Shown: one piece after another, positions 16,423 through 24,818 of the stretch
How the letters are laid out: each line of letters starts with the position of its first letter
Numbering within the stretch: position 1 is the stretch's first letter
From: JAGNKE01 sp964583335
Lineage (GTDB): Bacteria; Pseudomonadota; Alphaproteobacteria; Micavibrionales; Micavibrionaceae
Assembly: GCA_964583335.1 (NCBI GenBank)
Contig: CAZOVG010000001.1
Span: forward strand, 310,001-374,000
Length of the DNA stretch: 64,000 nt
Reading direction: 5' to 3'
The notes under the pieces: model-generated
The model's database searches: none
Told to the model about the DNA's origin: nothing
The model's input: only the letters and a program-made list of their open reading frames with translations
Program-made: the position numbers and the translations under genes

Positions 16423-17282
16423 TCTTTGCCTTCATGCTTTGTGATTTTCTGATCGCTTTGTTCGCCATAAAATACGAGCGCGCGCTCATCATCGGTCAAA
16501 ACAGTCACGCTGCGTGAATCCGCGTCATCGTGCAGGTCTGTGCCCACAAGTTGATGATGGCGCAACTTTCCGCCAAAAGCCCTGCTGAGATTTTCATGCG
16601 TGAATGTCTTTTCGACGGGACCATAAGCCAAAAGATTTTTGTTTATGAGCATAACCTCGTCGCAGAAATAGGGTACGCTTCCAAGATTGTGGGTGGACAC
16701 TAAAATTAAGCGCCCCTCGGCGGCCAGAGCCCGAAAGAGCAAGATCAGGGAGTCTTCCGTTTTAAAATCTACGCCCGTGAACGGCTCGTCGAGCAAAATA
16801 ATCTTGCCGCCCTGCGCAAGGGCGCGTGCCACAAAGACACGTTTTTTCTGTCCGCCGCTGAGTTCTCCGATCTGGCGTTTCTTGTACGCGCTCAAATCCA
16901 CGCGCTCTAATGCTTCAGCGACAGCTTGTCTGTCCGCCATGGATGGGCGACGCATGAACCCCATATGTCCGTATCGACCCATCATGACGACATCTTCGAC
17001 AAGAACTGGAAAATTCCAGTCTACTTCTTCGGTTTGCGGAACATAGGAAACCATATTCCTTTTCAGAGCTTGCTTGACGCTTTGTCCTGAGATTTCAACA
17101 CTGCCGGTTGTGGGCGCTATAAACCCCATTATGGCCTTAAACAGTGTGGATTTTCCGGCGCCGTTCACTCCCACAAGGCCGCAGATTGAGCCGATATGCA
17201 GTTTGGCGCTCACGCCTGAAAGAGCTGTGTACCCGTTCGGATAGGTTACACCTACATTCTTAAGTTCGACAAGGGCGCTCAC
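16419..17282 (-). CDS. sitB: Mn/Fe ABC transporter ATPase SitB
   Basis: Cytoplasmic ATP-binding subunit, 287 residues. Walker A is GVNGAGKSTLFK, the Q-loop YVPQTEEVDWNFPV, the signature LSGGQKKRVFVARAL, Walker B KIILLDEPFTGVD, and the switch His lies in ILVSTHNLG. The C-terminal about 50 residues (HHQLVGTDLHDDADSRSVTVLTDDERALVFYGEQ) form an extra acidic, His/Asp-containing tail not needed for ATP hydrolysis. The start abuts the sitA stop. Confidence 0.92.
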   Translation of the reverse strand: MSALVELKNVGVTYPNGYTALSGVSAKLHIGSICGLVGVNGAGKSTLFKAIMGFIAPTTGSVEISGQSVKQALKRNMVSYVPQTEEVDWNFPVLVEDVVMMGRYGHMGFMRRPSMADRQAVAEALERVDLSAYKKRQIGELSGGQKKRVFVARALAQGGKIILLDEPFTGVDFKTEDSLILLFRALAAEGRLILVSTHNLGSVPYFCDEVMLINKNLLAYGPVEKTFTHENLSRAFGGKLRHHQLVGTDLHDDADSRSVTVLTDDERALVFYGEQSDQKITKHEGKE

Positions 17283-18203
17283 TTACGGCTTCTCCAAGGC
17301 TTCTTTAAAGCCGTCGGCAATCGTGCCCGTTGTAACTTGGAGAAGATCAAGATAAGTGGGTACTTTGCCATCGGGTTCGCTTAAGGAATCAACGTACAGG
17401 ACGCCCCCATACAGGGCGCCTGTTTCCGAGGCAACTTGCCTGGCGGGTTTATCCGAAATCGTACTTTCACTGAAAACAACAGGAATATCGTTTTTTCGCA
17501 CGAGGTCGATTACCTTTTTTACCTGCTGCGGCGTGCCCTGCTGGTCGGCGTTGATAGGCCAGAGATAGACTTCCTTCATTCCCAAACCCTTTGCCAGATA
17601 GCTGAAGGCGCCTTCGCTCGTTACAAGATAACGCTTATCCTCCGGGATGTTGCGCAAGGAGTCAGCTAAGCTCGCTCGAAGTTTCAGAATATTCTCGGTG
17701 TAAATTCTTGCATTGGTGTTATAGGTCTCCGCGTTTTTGGGATCGTTTTCAACGAAGGCTTTGCGGATGTTTTCAACATAAATCGTGGCGTTTTCGAGTG
17801 ACATCCAAGCATGTGGGTTGGGTTTGCCGGAGTATGGCCCTTCATAGATCGATAAGGGCTCGACGCCTTCTGACACAATAATGTTCGGCTTATCTTTCAC
17901 GTCTTGTAGGAATTTTTCAAACCAACGTTCAAGGTTCAGTCCGTTCGAGAAAATAATATCGGCACTTTGTGCCCTCAAGATATCTTGTGGTGTGGGCTGG
18001 TAATCATGAATTTCCGCGCCGGGCTTTGTAATGGATTCGACGATTGCGGCATCCCCCGCCACATTTCGGGCGATATCAGCAATAACCGTAAAGGTCGTCA
18101 CCGCTTTAAATTTTTCTGCTGCTGCGACTTGCCCACACGATAGGCCAAGTGTTGCCAGCAGGGATATGGCGGTTAGGATCTTTCTAAAGGCTGTTATTTG
18201 CAC
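17283..18203 (-). CDS. sitA: Periplasmic Mn/Fe-binding protein SitA
   Basis: Cluster A-I solute-binding protein of 306 residues with a signal peptide ending near VAAA. Likely ligands match the SitA/PsaA set: His in AEIHDYQPTPQD, His in NPHAWMSLEN, Glu in TSEGAFSYLAKG, and a late Asp in LYVDSLSEPDG. No His-rich loop of the ZnuA type is present, which favours manganese or iron over zinc. The start is a GTG at 18203 with GGAG upstream. First gene of the sit-mntR operon. Confidence 0.92.
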   Translation of the reverse strand: MQITAFRKILTAISLLATLGLSCGQVAAAEKFKAVTTFTVIADIARNVAGDAAIVESITKPGAEIHDYQPTPQDILRAQSADIIFSNGLNLERWFEKFLQDVKDKPNIIVSEGVEPLSIYEGPYSGKPNPHAWMSLENATIYVENIRKAFVENDPKNAETYNTNARIYTENILKLRASLADSLRNIPEDKRYLVTSEGAFSYLAKGLGMKEVYLWPINADQQGTPQQVKKVIDLVRKNDIPVVFSESTISDKPARQVASETGALYGGVLYVDSLSEPDGKVPTYLDLLQVTTGTIADGFKEALEKP

Positions 18204-18261
18204 GATGGCCTAGCTCCGTTGACTTTCGGCTTTGCAAATATGTTTAGCTAGTTGTTAGTCT

Positions 18262-18308
18262 TTTAGCACTCACTAAATTATGACATGAAAAGCACTATTT
18301 GTATAGTG
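18262..18308 (-). promoter_or_regulatory. Candidate operators upstream of sitA
   Basis: Two dyads lie 59-105 bp before the sitA start. One is TTTAG, 6 bp, CTAAA at 18262-18277. The other is CACTAT, 4 bp, ATAGTG at 18293-18308. On the minus strand a CATAAT (possible -10) lies between them. They could bind MntR or a Fur-family protein; neither is a textbook box. Confidence 0.35.
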
Positions 18309-18495
18309 TTTCTCGGGCGGAGCTGTGTTTAAAGGCTCTGGCCCTTTTAAGGCCCCAGCCTACACTCTTTCAAAAAATTCCAAAAAGTTAGGAAAAGAGG
18401 CCCCCAAAAATCATGGAAACCGAAAATGATTTTTGTCGATTATTTGCCCTGCATGCTTCGAGTTTGCGTACCATGGGAGCGGGATTGAGGCTGGC

Positions 18496-19014
18496 TTAGG
18501 GAAGTGCTGGGCCTTCGGGGGCGTGGTCCTGGGCAGGGCGGGTGCTTGCCGTCGCGATCCTGATCTCCTCGCTCCGTTGCAGCATGTATTCCGCGAAATG
18601 TTCGTCCTCGCCGACCAAAAGCTTGGGGAGGGAGGTGGAAAAATTCGGCTCGCGCAGCCACTCGTCGATGCCGTCCTGCCAAGAGTTCCACATTCTTCCG
18701 AGGCTTTCATTCTTGCGCCCGTAGAGGCGTATGAATGCAGTCTCGAAACAGCTTATGAGCTCCTGATAGATCCTTTGCTGCTGTTTTGCCGCATCGCCCG
18801 TCAGGGGTTTTTCGTGGTGGTCCAGCTCGGGGTGTTCGATCAGATTGTCGAGAATATGGTTGTATTGCTCCTTGAGCTGGCCGTCGATCTCCTGCTGTTC
18901 GGCGAGGCGTTCCTTCGCCTGTTCCATCAGAAAAAGATAGATCGCGCCGGGCAGGCCTACGATCTGCACCACGTAGCTCATGACTTCGAGAATTTCGGTC
19001 CAGGACTTGTCCAT
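18496..19014 (-). CDS. Hypothetical membrane-anchored protein next to the usher
   Basis: Unknown protein of 172 residues. One hydrophobic segment near the N-terminus (MSYVVQIVGLPGAIYLFLM) is followed by a charged coiled-coil-like region (EQAKERLAEQQEIDGQLKEQYNHILDNLIEH). The soluble C-terminal domain is Trp-containing (RMWNSWQDGIDEWLREPNFSTSLPKLL). It is the last gene of the minus-strand run after the usher-like gene, 93 bp away, and could be co-transcribed with the pilus genes or independent. No family recognised. Confidence 0.6.
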   Translation of the reverse strand: MDKSWTEILEVMSYVVQIVGLPGAIYLFLMEQAKERLAEQQEIDGQLKEQYNHILDNLIEHPELDHHEKPLTGDAAKQQQRIYQELISCFETAFIRLYGRKNESLGRMWNSWQDGIDEWLREPNFSTSLPKLLVGEDEHFAEYMLQRSEEIRIATASTRPAQDHAPEGPALP

Positions 19015-19107
19015 GAACGGGGCCTTTGCTCAGAGCGTTTCGCCTTAAAGTATTAAAGTACTGAATAATTTGGAAGAAAAATATTTTTTGGGGTCTGGGG
19101 GCTGCCT

Positions 19108-22100
19108 TTACTCGATCTGCGAAGCCTTGAGCGCAACGCAGCCGCCGGGGGCTTTGGCGGCGGCCAGAGCGGCGCAGATTTGCGTGGATTCCGTTGCGTT
19201 CATGGGTCCGGCGTAAAGGCGGACGTATTTTGTACCTTTCACGAGCGTTTCCTTCGTGTGTTTTTGGTAGGGGCCGATCAGTGCGGGGTGGCGGGTTTTC
19301 ATTCTTGCCCATTCTGAGGCAGCCTGCGCTTCGTTTTCCAGCGAGCCTATATGGATGAAAATCTCATCTTTTCGTGTCTCTTTGACGGGCTTTTCCGGGG
19401 CGGCGGGACCCGCTTCGGGTTGGATGTTTTCAAGCTGCATGTCTTCGGGTTTCAAAGGCTTGGGTTCAAGGCTTTCGATCTCCGTGACCGGCGCGACCGG
19501 GACCGCCGGGAGAATCGGCCCGGGTTCCTCAGCCTCGGTGGGCACGGGTTCGCGCTCGTCCAGATCCTGCGACTGCGTGTCCGGCTGATCCTCTGAAGAG
19601 GCCATGAACTCGGCGCTTTGAGAGAGCTCGATGTTGGCGTCGATCACGCTGGGTTCCTGATGCGTCAGCTCGACGATACGGCTTGCGGTGTCGGCTGCGT
19701 CTTCCTCGAACCAGCCGCCGCTGGCGACGATCTTGTATTTTCCAAGCGGCAGAGCCGAGAAGACGTAATATCCGTCGTGTTCGCTCTCCATCTCCGAGAC
19801 CTGTTTTTGTGTCTGCAAGTCGATCAAGCGGACAGGCACTGAGCGCAGAGGTTTGCGTTCCGGCGAGGCGTCGGTCACGAAGCCGTCGATCTCTCCCAGC
19901 ATCTGGAACGGAAAATCTATCACGGCATTGGAGCCTTGGCGCGGGATGACTGTGTATTTCTGTTGTTTGGGAATCATGTAGATGCTTGAGATCGTCTCGT
20001 TGTTCACAGCAATGCGGGTTGGCGTTTCGACCATGCCGTGGAGCCAGGCTATGCCCTCCTTGTCCGTTGTGGCTTTCGCGTTGCCCGTGCTTGCGGAGAA
20101 TTCGATATCCTGCACGGTTTCATCGAAGTCGGGATCGTACTTGCTGTTGTCGTTCTTATCCAGATAGGGGCGGATGCCGAGTGTCGCCTGACTTCCCTTG
20201 TCGGGCTCGATGAAGCCGTATTTCCCCCGGCTCCCGCGGGGCTGAAGAGATGTGCGAACACCGATGCCCGCGGTGTAATTGTCCTCTGTGTCTGCTGAAC
20301 CCGTGAAATCTAGCGAGAACGCGCCGAAGTCCCTTGTGTATCGGAAATCTCCAGCTGTGATCTCCGCGTCGAAATTATAACTGGAGTTCACACGCAGGGA
20401 GCTTTTGTCGCGGAAGTTTTTCTGGGCCGAGAGGCTGGCCAGCCGGAGCGTATCCTGTGCGTCCGGGGCGAGGTCGTAGTTGAGGCTTCCCCGAAAGCGT
20501 ATGTCGGCGACGGTTTTGAGGATGCTGAGTTCTCCGTCGAAATCGTCACGGGATCGGCTTTTGTTGTAGGTCTTGGTCAATTTGTTCGTGAATTTGGTGC
20601 CCAAGACCGTCGCGGACACGTTGTTTTCGAGTTCGATTTCATCCTCGCGTTCCACATAGTCTTTTTTCTTAGCCTGAAAGCTGACGCTAACGCGCCCGAT
20701 GTTCCTTGAAATAGAGGCCGTGTCTTCCTGACTGATTTCCTGATCGTCTTCCTCGAAATTCTGATAGCGGATATGGGAGAAGGACATGTTGAAGCCTAGC
20801 GGGCGGGCGCGGGCGGCGAATTCATAGGCGCGGCGGGAGTCGTTGGCGGCCATGACCTGTGTCTGGAAGTTCATACCCAGAACGGAGGTTACGGCGGAAA
20901 GGGTCGCGCCTGTGGTTTGGTCGTCCTCCTGCGGTCCGGAATAGACACTTCCGCCTACGGTTAGGAAATCGCTGACGCCGTAATAGACCTGACCGCTTGC
21001 GCCGAAGTTGCTGTTGCTCTCGCTGTTTTCCGCGATCGGTAGGAAATCGGATTCTGGCAAGCCTACGGCCACGTCGTAGGTCAGTTCGCCATCATTCAGC
21101 ATTGTGGGGCCCTGATAGACTTCGCGTGTGATCGTTTTTTTCTGGCCCTCCGGCCCGTAGAGCACGATGGTGAAGAGGTTATAGCCTCCGGTGAGATCCA
21201 GATTTTCAAAGAGAAAGCGACCATCATCGCCGATTTGCTGGAAACCTGAGTAATGGCCATTTCTGTAGAGTTCTGCATCCCAGCCGACCGGAGCGTCGCC
21301 TTCGAGAACGTAGTCTTCAGAGTTACTGGCGTAACGGAAGCCTAGTTCGGGGTCGGAGGAGACCAAAATCCCTGCGCCCGATTGCGTGCCCACCAAGAGC
21401 GGGACAGAGGGAAACCTTGTATCGCCGATTTCGATCTTTCCCGCGCTCACCGGGCCCAAAAGTTCCCGCGCGGGGTCGCGCCGTTTGAACGTCAGTCGAG
21501 CGGAGGTGATCTCGTCGGGGCCTTTGCTGTCGTACTTGTGCGAGAGGTTGAAGCTCGTTTCCATCTTCATGAGGTCCATGTTGGCCTGAAGGTTGAACAG
21601 GTTGTTGACCGTGGTCCCAGTGGCGTTTTTTGACGCGGTCACGCTGTCGCCGAGGACGAAAGAGGGGAGGCTGGCCATTTCGTAGGGAATGAAGAAGGCG
21701 TCCTTGAATAGATCCTCCGGTTCGGCCTTGGGACCGGAGAGTGCTTTCGCGTTCTTGAGGCGCTGGAGTTTGTCTTCAAATGGCAGCTCGCGCTCTGACT
21801 CTATGACCAGAAGCAGGGCGTTCATGTCCAGCGAGACATCCACGCCGAACCACTCCTCCATTTTGCTTGCGGTCACGTAGATATCATCAACGTGCAATTC
21901 GGCGGCGCCGGGCTCAAGCGGCAGTTGCTTTGATTTTACGTAAACACTGGCATTGGGAATGTTGAGCTGGAAGGTGTTCTTTTCCTCTGAAAACCAGCCT
22001 TCGGCGATGCCTTCGCCCGGGCTGACGGCGATGCTGTAGGACAGGGCAGCGCAAATCGCGCCCAGGGGGACCAGGACGTGCTCGTGAGACTTCCCCTCGG

Positions 22101-22284
22101 GAAGGTAGGCTGTCATGCCTTCCTCCCTCTCGTACCCATTAATTTTTGCACCGAGGATCAGAAATTCACTTTCCGAGCGTTCTATAAACTTTGTGCGCGT
22201 ATCCTCGGCCCGGGCCGCAAGCGGTTCCCAGCATAAAATCAATGCGAGCGAGCAAAGGAAAGCGGTGACTATCCTTTTACTCAT
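19108..22284 (-). CDS. Usher-like outer-membrane protein with C-terminal SPOR domain
   Basis: Large exported protein of 1058 residues. Order: signal peptide (to ARA, about 26). Then an N-terminal domain like a copper-amine-oxidase/stalk domain (VLVPLGAICAAL...LHVDDIYVTASKMEEWFG, about 70-160) and an extended beta-barrel region. An usher plug-like part (GDDGRFLFENLDLTGGYNLFTIVLYGPEG) follows. A Ca-loop-like YLDKNDNSKYDPDFDE, a carboxypeptidase-regulatory-like domain (IDGFVTDASPERKPLRSVPVRLIDL), a Pro/Glu linker and a SPOR domain (973-1058, IFIHIGSLENEAQAAS...YVRLYAGP) complete it. Chaperone and DUF4402 neighbours support an usher that exports and assembles pilus subunits. Confidence 0.7.
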   Translation of the reverse strand: MSKRIVTAFLCSLALILCWEPLAARAEDTRTKFIERSESEFLILGAKINGYEREEGMTAYLPEGKSHEHVLVPLGAICAALSYSIAVSPGEGIAEGWFSEEKNTFQLNIPNASVYVKSKQLPLEPGAAELHVDDIYVTASKMEEWFGVDVSLDMNALLLVIESERELPFEDKLQRLKNAKALSGPKAEPEDLFKDAFFIPYEMASLPSFVLGDSVTASKNATGTTVNNLFNLQANMDLMKMETSFNLSHKYDSKGPDEITSARLTFKRRDPARELLGPVSAGKIEIGDTRFPSVPLLVGTQSGAGILVSSDPELGFRYASNSEDYVLEGDAPVGWDAELYRNGHYSGFQQIGDDGRFLFENLDLTGGYNLFTIVLYGPEGQKKTITREVYQGPTMLNDGELTYDVAVGLPESDFLPIAENSESNSNFGASGQVYYGVSDFLTVGGSVYSGPQEDDQTTGATLSAVTSVLGMNFQTQVMAANDSRRAYEFAARARPLGFNMSFSHIRYQNFEEDDQEISQEDTASISRNIGRVSVSFQAKKKDYVEREDEIELENNVSATVLGTKFTNKLTKTYNKSRSRDDFDGELSILKTVADIRFRGSLNYDLAPDAQDTLRLASLSAQKNFRDKSSLRVNSSYNFDAEITAGDFRYTRDFGAFSLDFTGSADTEDNYTAGIGVRTSLQPRGSRGKYGFIEPDKGSQATLGIRPYLDKNDNSKYDPDFDETVQDIEFSASTGNAKATTDKEGIAWLHGMVETPTRIAVNNETISSIYMIPKQQKYTVIPRQGSNAVIDFPFQMLGEIDGFVTDASPERKPLRSVPVRLIDLQTQKQVSEMESEHDGYYVFSALPLGKYKIVASGGWFEEDAADTASRIVELTHQEPSVIDANIELSQSAEFMASSEDQPDTQSQDLDEREPVPTEAEEPGPILPAVPVAPVTEIESLEPKPLKPEDMQLENIQPEAGPAAPEKPVKETRKDEIFIHIGSLENEAQAASEWARMKTRHPALIGPYQKHTKETLVKGTKYVRLYAGPMNATESTQICAALAAAKAPGGCVALKASQIE

Positions 22285-22377
22285 GCGGAACTTTATGTAT
22301 TTCGGTTAACGTATTGGCAACGTTACCACAACACAAAGTCTGAGTCTTTAGGTGCGGAGGTTTTTTTTAGCGCGGGA

Positions 22378-23211
22378 TCAAGGTAAGGGGAGGTCTATTT
22401 CCTTAACGGGCTGGGCTTTTTCAGAGGCGTTATCGAAGAGGCGGATTTTGATCGTTTTCTGGCCTTGAGTGGCTTCGCTTACTGGAAATTCGTATGTGTA
22501 TTTACGCGCATCGAGTTCCCTGTAGATGTAAGCGGTGCGGCGCGGCGTGGGAACGCTGTCTTTGTCACCGCCGGTGAGGATTGTTTCAATATGCGCGGTT
22601 CCCTGTCCGTTTCCGCTTCGGTGGAGCATCATGGAGACGCTGTATTTCTGACCATCGGCGGTCTTCTGAATTTTTGCGTCGGACATATCGAGGGTCGTTG
22701 TGACTGTTCCGTGGGATACGATTATGGGAATAAGGGTGGAGTAAGATAAGGGCGCCATGATGGCTGCGCCTTTACCATCGGCGCCAGCTCCCGGTTTTTC
22801 GCGTTTGGTGGCGTCTTCCAGAAAGTGGATGTGGACGTGATAGTCGCCTTCGGGCACGTCTGCACCGACGCGGGACTGGATACGGATCGTTTGCCGCTCT
22901 CCGGGCGCCAAGGTTACGGAGCGGGGGACAAAACGCAGCATGCGCTTGGCAGAATATTCAAAATTCTCGACTTCGGAGGTCACACCCTCCGGGGTCATAA
23001 CGATGTTTTCCATGCTGATGGTGTAGTGGCGCGTGATATCCGAGGTGTTGGTCACGTTCATGACGCCGACTTTGTGTTTGTCGTTCAGGTAGACGCGGGT
23101 CGGGCTGACGAACAGGATTTCCGCCGCCATAGCCGGGGCGTTTATGACGGTCAGGACTATGAGCGTCAGAAAGAGCGTTTTTTTAAGGTGCTTGCGTAGA
23201 GAGGTTTTCAT
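22378..23211 (-). CDS. Periplasmic pilus chaperone-like protein
   Basis: Predicted fimbrial chaperone of 277 residues. A signal peptide (to PAMA) is followed by an Ig-like domain starting AEILFVSPTRVYLNDKHKVGVMNVTNTSDITRHYTI. The FVPRSVTLAPGERQTIRIQSRVGADVPEGDYHVHIHFLED stretch matches the chaperone pattern of a G-strand before a basic RxxxR and the conserved EGEYR-like turn. It would complete DUF4402 subunit folds in the periplasm and hand them to the usher. The second domain is shorter and atypical. It lies between the minor subunit and usher genes, 47 and 93 bp away. Confidence 0.78.
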   Translation of the reverse strand: MKTSLRKHLKKTLFLTLIVLTVINAPAMAAEILFVSPTRVYLNDKHKVGVMNVTNTSDITRHYTISMENIVMTPEGVTSEVENFEYSAKRMLRFVPRSVTLAPGERQTIRIQSRVGADVPEGDYHVHIHFLEDATKREKPGAGADGKGAAIMAPLSYSTLIPIIVSHGTVTTTLDMSDAKIQKTADGQKYSVSMMLHRSGNGQGTAHIETILTGGDKDSVPTPRRTAYIYRELDARKYTYEFPVSEATQGQKTIKIRLFDNASEKAQPVKEIDLPLP

Positions 23212-23258
23212 CGTTTCTTCCTGTTTTCATTTCTTGAAAATGGTCATGGTTGTTTGCG

Positions 23259-23816
23259 TTACTGGAATGTCACGCGGAGTGTTATCGGCGATCCGCCCGC
23301 ATTGCCGGTCGAATATTCGAGGGCTGAAAGTTCGTTTGCGGGAATCACGACCTCGCCGCCAATAAGGATTGTCGGGTTCGAAGTTACTGAAAGGTCTACG
23401 GTGGTGGCAGGTTGGTCCGCGCCGCCCGTGCCGTGACATTCCTGCCCGGAGCCGAAGGAAGTGCCGCTATTGATCGCGACCTCGGTGTTTTCTATGGACA
23501 GCTCACTTCCACCTCCGTCGGGGGTCAAGGTGCCTGACGTGTCGCATTTGATCTCAATCACGTCGCTGTTGCCCGCGGTTACGGAGACGTTGGCGGCCGC
23601 GCCGCCCGATACATAGACCAGCCCCGAGCCGATCACGTTTATATTTCCGTTGGTTCCCAAGCGAACCGCGCCGCTATGCGCTGATGAGTATTCCACCTTA
23701 CCGAAATGCATATCTGAATTTTTGTTCAAGGTTATTTGCGCCTGCGCGGAGTTGGTGCTTGTGAAGCACAAGAATACTGTCAAGAACACAGCTATGTCGC
23801 GCCATCGTATGATCAT
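23259..23816 (-). CDS. DUF4402 pilus subunit-like protein (minor?)
   Basis: Exported beta-sandwich protein of 185 residues. The signal peptide ends at AQA. The mature part follows the DUF4402 pattern: ITLNKNSDMHFGKVEYSSAHSGAVRLGTNGNI, central IEIKCDTSGTLT, two Cys likely to form a disulphide (C in EIKCDT and GQECHG), and the terminal SPITLRVTFQ. It is a paralogue of the upstream subunit. As it sits after a terminator, it is probably made in smaller amounts, for example as tip or anchor. Confidence 0.78.
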   Translation of the reverse strand: MIIRWRDIAVFLTVFLCFTSTNSAQAQITLNKNSDMHFGKVEYSSAHSGAVRLGTNGNINVIGSGLVYVSGGAAANVSVTAGNSDVIEIKCDTSGTLTPDGGGSELSIENTEVAINSGTSFGSGQECHGTGGADQPATTVDLSVTSNPTILIGGEVVIPANELSALEYSTGNAGGSPITLRVTFQ

Positions 23817-23859
23817 GTGAGGACTATAACAGCGTTGATGGCTGAAAGAAATAACAAGA

Positions 23860-23890
23860 AAACCCCGCGCTGAATTTGCGCGGGGTTTTT
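23860..23890 (-). terminator. Terminator between the two pilus subunit genes
   Basis: CCCCGCGC (23863-23870) pairs with GCGCGGGG (23878-23885) over a 7-nt loop. It is flanked by AA/TT extensions and by U-tracts in both directions. On the minus strand it lies 25 bp after the major subunit stop and before the minor subunit gene, so it could limit read-through into chaperone and usher. Confidence 0.8.
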
Positions 23891-23909
23891 GTTGTTCGAT
23901 TTTCGTAAC

Positions 23910-24515
23910 TTACTGGTAGGTGATCCGCAGGGTGACCGGATCGTCGGACGCGCCGCCGCCATCGGTGGCGTATACCGCGGTTCCGTCAATGTCGTCAGTG
24001 GTGGTGTTGATCGATGCGCCCATCCGAATGGTCGGGTTGGCGGTTGAGCTGAAGTCGTTGGTCAGAGACGCTACGCCGAGACCCGCGCATGCCGTGCCGC
24101 CGCCGAACGCCGCGCCCGCGCCGATCACGATTTCCGTCGCGCCCAAAGTCAGGGTGTTGTCGGCTACGCCGTCAGTCAGGACGCCGCCGGTTTCGCAGCT
24201 GATGTCTACGGTCGAAGCGCCGTCGCCGGTTACGGTAACCACGCCAGCGGTCGTTGCGCCGGAGAGGGCCAAGCCCGTAGCACCAGAGAGCGCGGCCGTG
24301 CCGTTCGTGCCAAGTGTGATCGTTCCCGAATGAACGGCGGCAAAGTCAACCGTGCCGAAATCCATGTCCGTCACGGGGGTGATGGCGATTGCCGCGCGCG
24401 CCTCAATCGTCGCGTCGATGACTTCGTCCGTTGCGAAAGCAGGAGCCAAAAGGCCGGCGCCTACCGATAATGCTGTGAGTGACAGCGCCAAAAATCTGAA
24501 TTTTTTGATGAACAC
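23910..24515 (-). CDS. DUF4402 pilus subunit-like protein (probable major subunit)
   Basis: Exported protein of 201 residues, rich in Gly, Ala and Thr. The signal peptide ends near PAFA. The DUF4402 pattern is clear: ATIEARAAIAITPVTDMDFGTVDFAAVHSGTITLGTNGTAAL, VDISCETGGVLT, a second Cys (GTACAG) and the terminal DPVTLRITYQ. The start is GTG at 24515 with a strong GGAGG site. First gene of the chaperone-usher-like operon and followed at once by a terminator, which fits the most abundant subunit. Confidence 0.82.
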   Translation of the reverse strand: MFIKKFRFLALSLTALSVGAGLLAPAFATDEVIDATIEARAAIAITPVTDMDFGTVDFAAVHSGTITLGTNGTAALSGATGLALSGATTAGVVTVTGDGASTVDISCETGGVLTDGVADNTLTLGATEIVIGAGAAFGGGTACAGLGVASLTNDFSSTANPTIRMGASINTTTDDIDGTAVYATDGGGASDDPVTLRITYQ

Positions 24516-24818
24516 GGTAGCCTCCTTGCCTTACGTGATAAAAATAAAAAAAGTATCTCTTTTCTAGAGCCGTACCCCTAACATCGTAGGATCTGGCGTA
24601 ATGTACAATGATATGTTTCAAGTCTTAAAAAGATATAAACAATTTTATGGTTCTTTTATTATCTAAAGTATGTGCATAAGTTTGTACTTTCTTGATATTT
24701 TCTATAATCAGCAAGAGTTTGATTATATTTAAGGTTGTTATTATTTTTGTTGGAAAGTTTCGCGCAAGTCTTAATTTTGCGTACTTGAAAAAGCATGTGA
24801 TCCGTTTAAATTGCTTCT
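24516..24818. other. 303-bp AT-rich divergent intergenic region
   Basis: No gene seen. It separates the pilus operon (minus) from the 255-aa membrane protein (plus) and is much richer in A and T than its surroundings. The pilus promoter should lie here. A TTAAGA-17 bp-TACATT pair on the minus strand is possible but weak, and I found no convincing operator. Confidence 0.4.
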
